Below are positions 63,648 to 64,000 of a DNA stretch of 64,000 nt, piece after piece. Where the stretch lies: positions 696,001-760,000 of the forward strand of contig NZ_CP032125.1 of the NCBI RefSeq assembly GCF_003544895.1. The letters run 5' to 3'. The notes beneath the pieces were generated by a model, which was not told the DNA's origin, ran no database searches, and worked only from the letters and a program-made list of their open reading frames with translations. Position 1 is the stretch's first letter; every line of letters starts with the position of its first letter. The stretch comes from Profundibacter amoris. GTDB taxonomy: Bacteria; Pseudomonadota; Alphaproteobacteria; Rhodobacterales; Rhodobacteraceae. Both the position numbers and the translations under genes were made by a program.

Positions 63648-64000
63648 ACGATAGCGGATTTCAGGACGCGATAGTCGAATTTGCGCTGGGGCTGGAGTGG
63701 TCCGGCGTGCCCGAGGACGTGCGCGAGGTGTTCCGCCTGTCGCTGCTGGATTGGTGCGCTGTCGGTCTGGCCGGAGTGAATGAGCCGGTCAGTGTTAAAC
63801 TGCGCGATATGGTATTGGCCGAGGGTGGCAGGGGCGAAGCCTTCGTATTTGGCGCTGATGTGGCGCTACCTGCCCGCGCGGCGGCGCTTGCCAACGGGGC
63901 GATCAGTCACGCGCTGGATTTCGACGATACCCATTTCCTGCATATCGGCCACCCGAGCGTTACCATTTTCCCTGCGGCACTGGCCGTGGCACAACGGGTC
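63644..64000 (+). CDS. MmgE/PrpD family protein (3' end outside window)
   Basis: The first 119 codons of a MmgE/PrpD-family protein (2-methylcitrate dehydratase or cis-aconitate decarboxylase relatives). ALANGAISHALDFDDTHFLH with GHPSVTIFPAALAVA is the family signature. The GTG start lies in a GTGA overlap with the racemase gene. Pairing with a racemase recalls operons for unusual dicarboxylic acids; the reaction is not known here, and the gene runs off the window. Confidence 0.88.
   Translation, partial: MNDSGFQDAIVEFALGLEWSGVPEDVREVFRLSLLDWCAVGLAGVNEPVSVKLRDMVLAEGGRGEAFVFGADVALPARAAALANGAISHALDFDDTHFLHIGHPSVTIFPAALAVAQRV

Overview
The window looks like chromosome of a marine Rhodobacteraceae (roseobacter-group alphaproteobacterium). 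The evidence is the coxB-ctaB-coxF-ctaG-ctaE-surf1-thrC-M16 peptidase block, the dprA-topA pair, GC-rich DNA with abundant ATGA/TTGA/GTGA gene overlaps, cytoplasmic-type sulfite dehydrogenase genes next to xsc, and intergenic repeats of a type I associate with roseobacters. No rRNA, tRNA, CRISPR array, insertion sequence or prophage gene was recognised. The assignment is inferred from gene content only.

Region 1 (1-6.7 kb) is the most unusual. A lytic transglycosylase fragment, a HAD-UbiA fusion resembling the mycobacterial phosphoribosyl-decaprenyl-phosphate synthase, a CaiB-type CoA-transferase, and an opposing operon of a flippase-like membrane protein, a DprE1-like oxidase and a DprE2-like reductase together look like a polyprenyl-phosphate-arabinofuranose pathway in a Gram-negative bacterium.

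Region 2 (6.7-17.4 kb) holds a 3-oxoacid CoA-transferase operon with a small unknown gene between the subunit genes, a VOC/TetR divergent pair with duplicated operators, topA-dprA, a GNAT protein with an export-like N-terminus, a mosaic AT-rich pentapeptide-like membrane protein, a 150-bp element with 28-bp inverted ends, and tldD. Region 3 (17.5-27 kb) is the cytochrome c oxidase assembly operon followed by thrC, a zinc peptidase, a GNAT and an FAD-linked hydroxyacid dehydrogenase. Region 4 (27-33 kb) has a lipoprotein, apt, two outer-membrane beta-barrels (one PagL-like), ychF, trpA and a bacterial arginine kinase.

Region 5 (32.9-41 kb) has a divergent mercury operon (merR / merT-merP-merF-merA) with a 19-bp-spaced promoter, an MttB-like methyltransferase followed by an L-lactate dehydrogenase-type gene, rplY, an FkbM-type methyltransferase and pth. 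Region 6 (41-52 kb) is a fused 5-oxoprolinase and a purine catabolic cluster: urate permease, allA, allE, a puuE-uraD fusion, uraH, a LysR regulator and the membrane urate hydroxylase puuD. Together these take urate to allantoate and process ureidoglycine and ureidoglycolate; the allantoate step is not here.

Region 7 (52-64 kb) has zur-znuC-znuB behind a clear palindrome, then a sulfur module. Xsc splits sulfoacetaldehyde into sulfite and acetyl phosphate, Pta makes acetyl-CoA, a short citrate/2-methylcitrate synthase can use it, and SoeABC can oxidise the sulfite to sulfate. The window ends with an Asp/Glu racemase gene overlapping the start of an MmgE/PrpD-family gene that runs off the edge.
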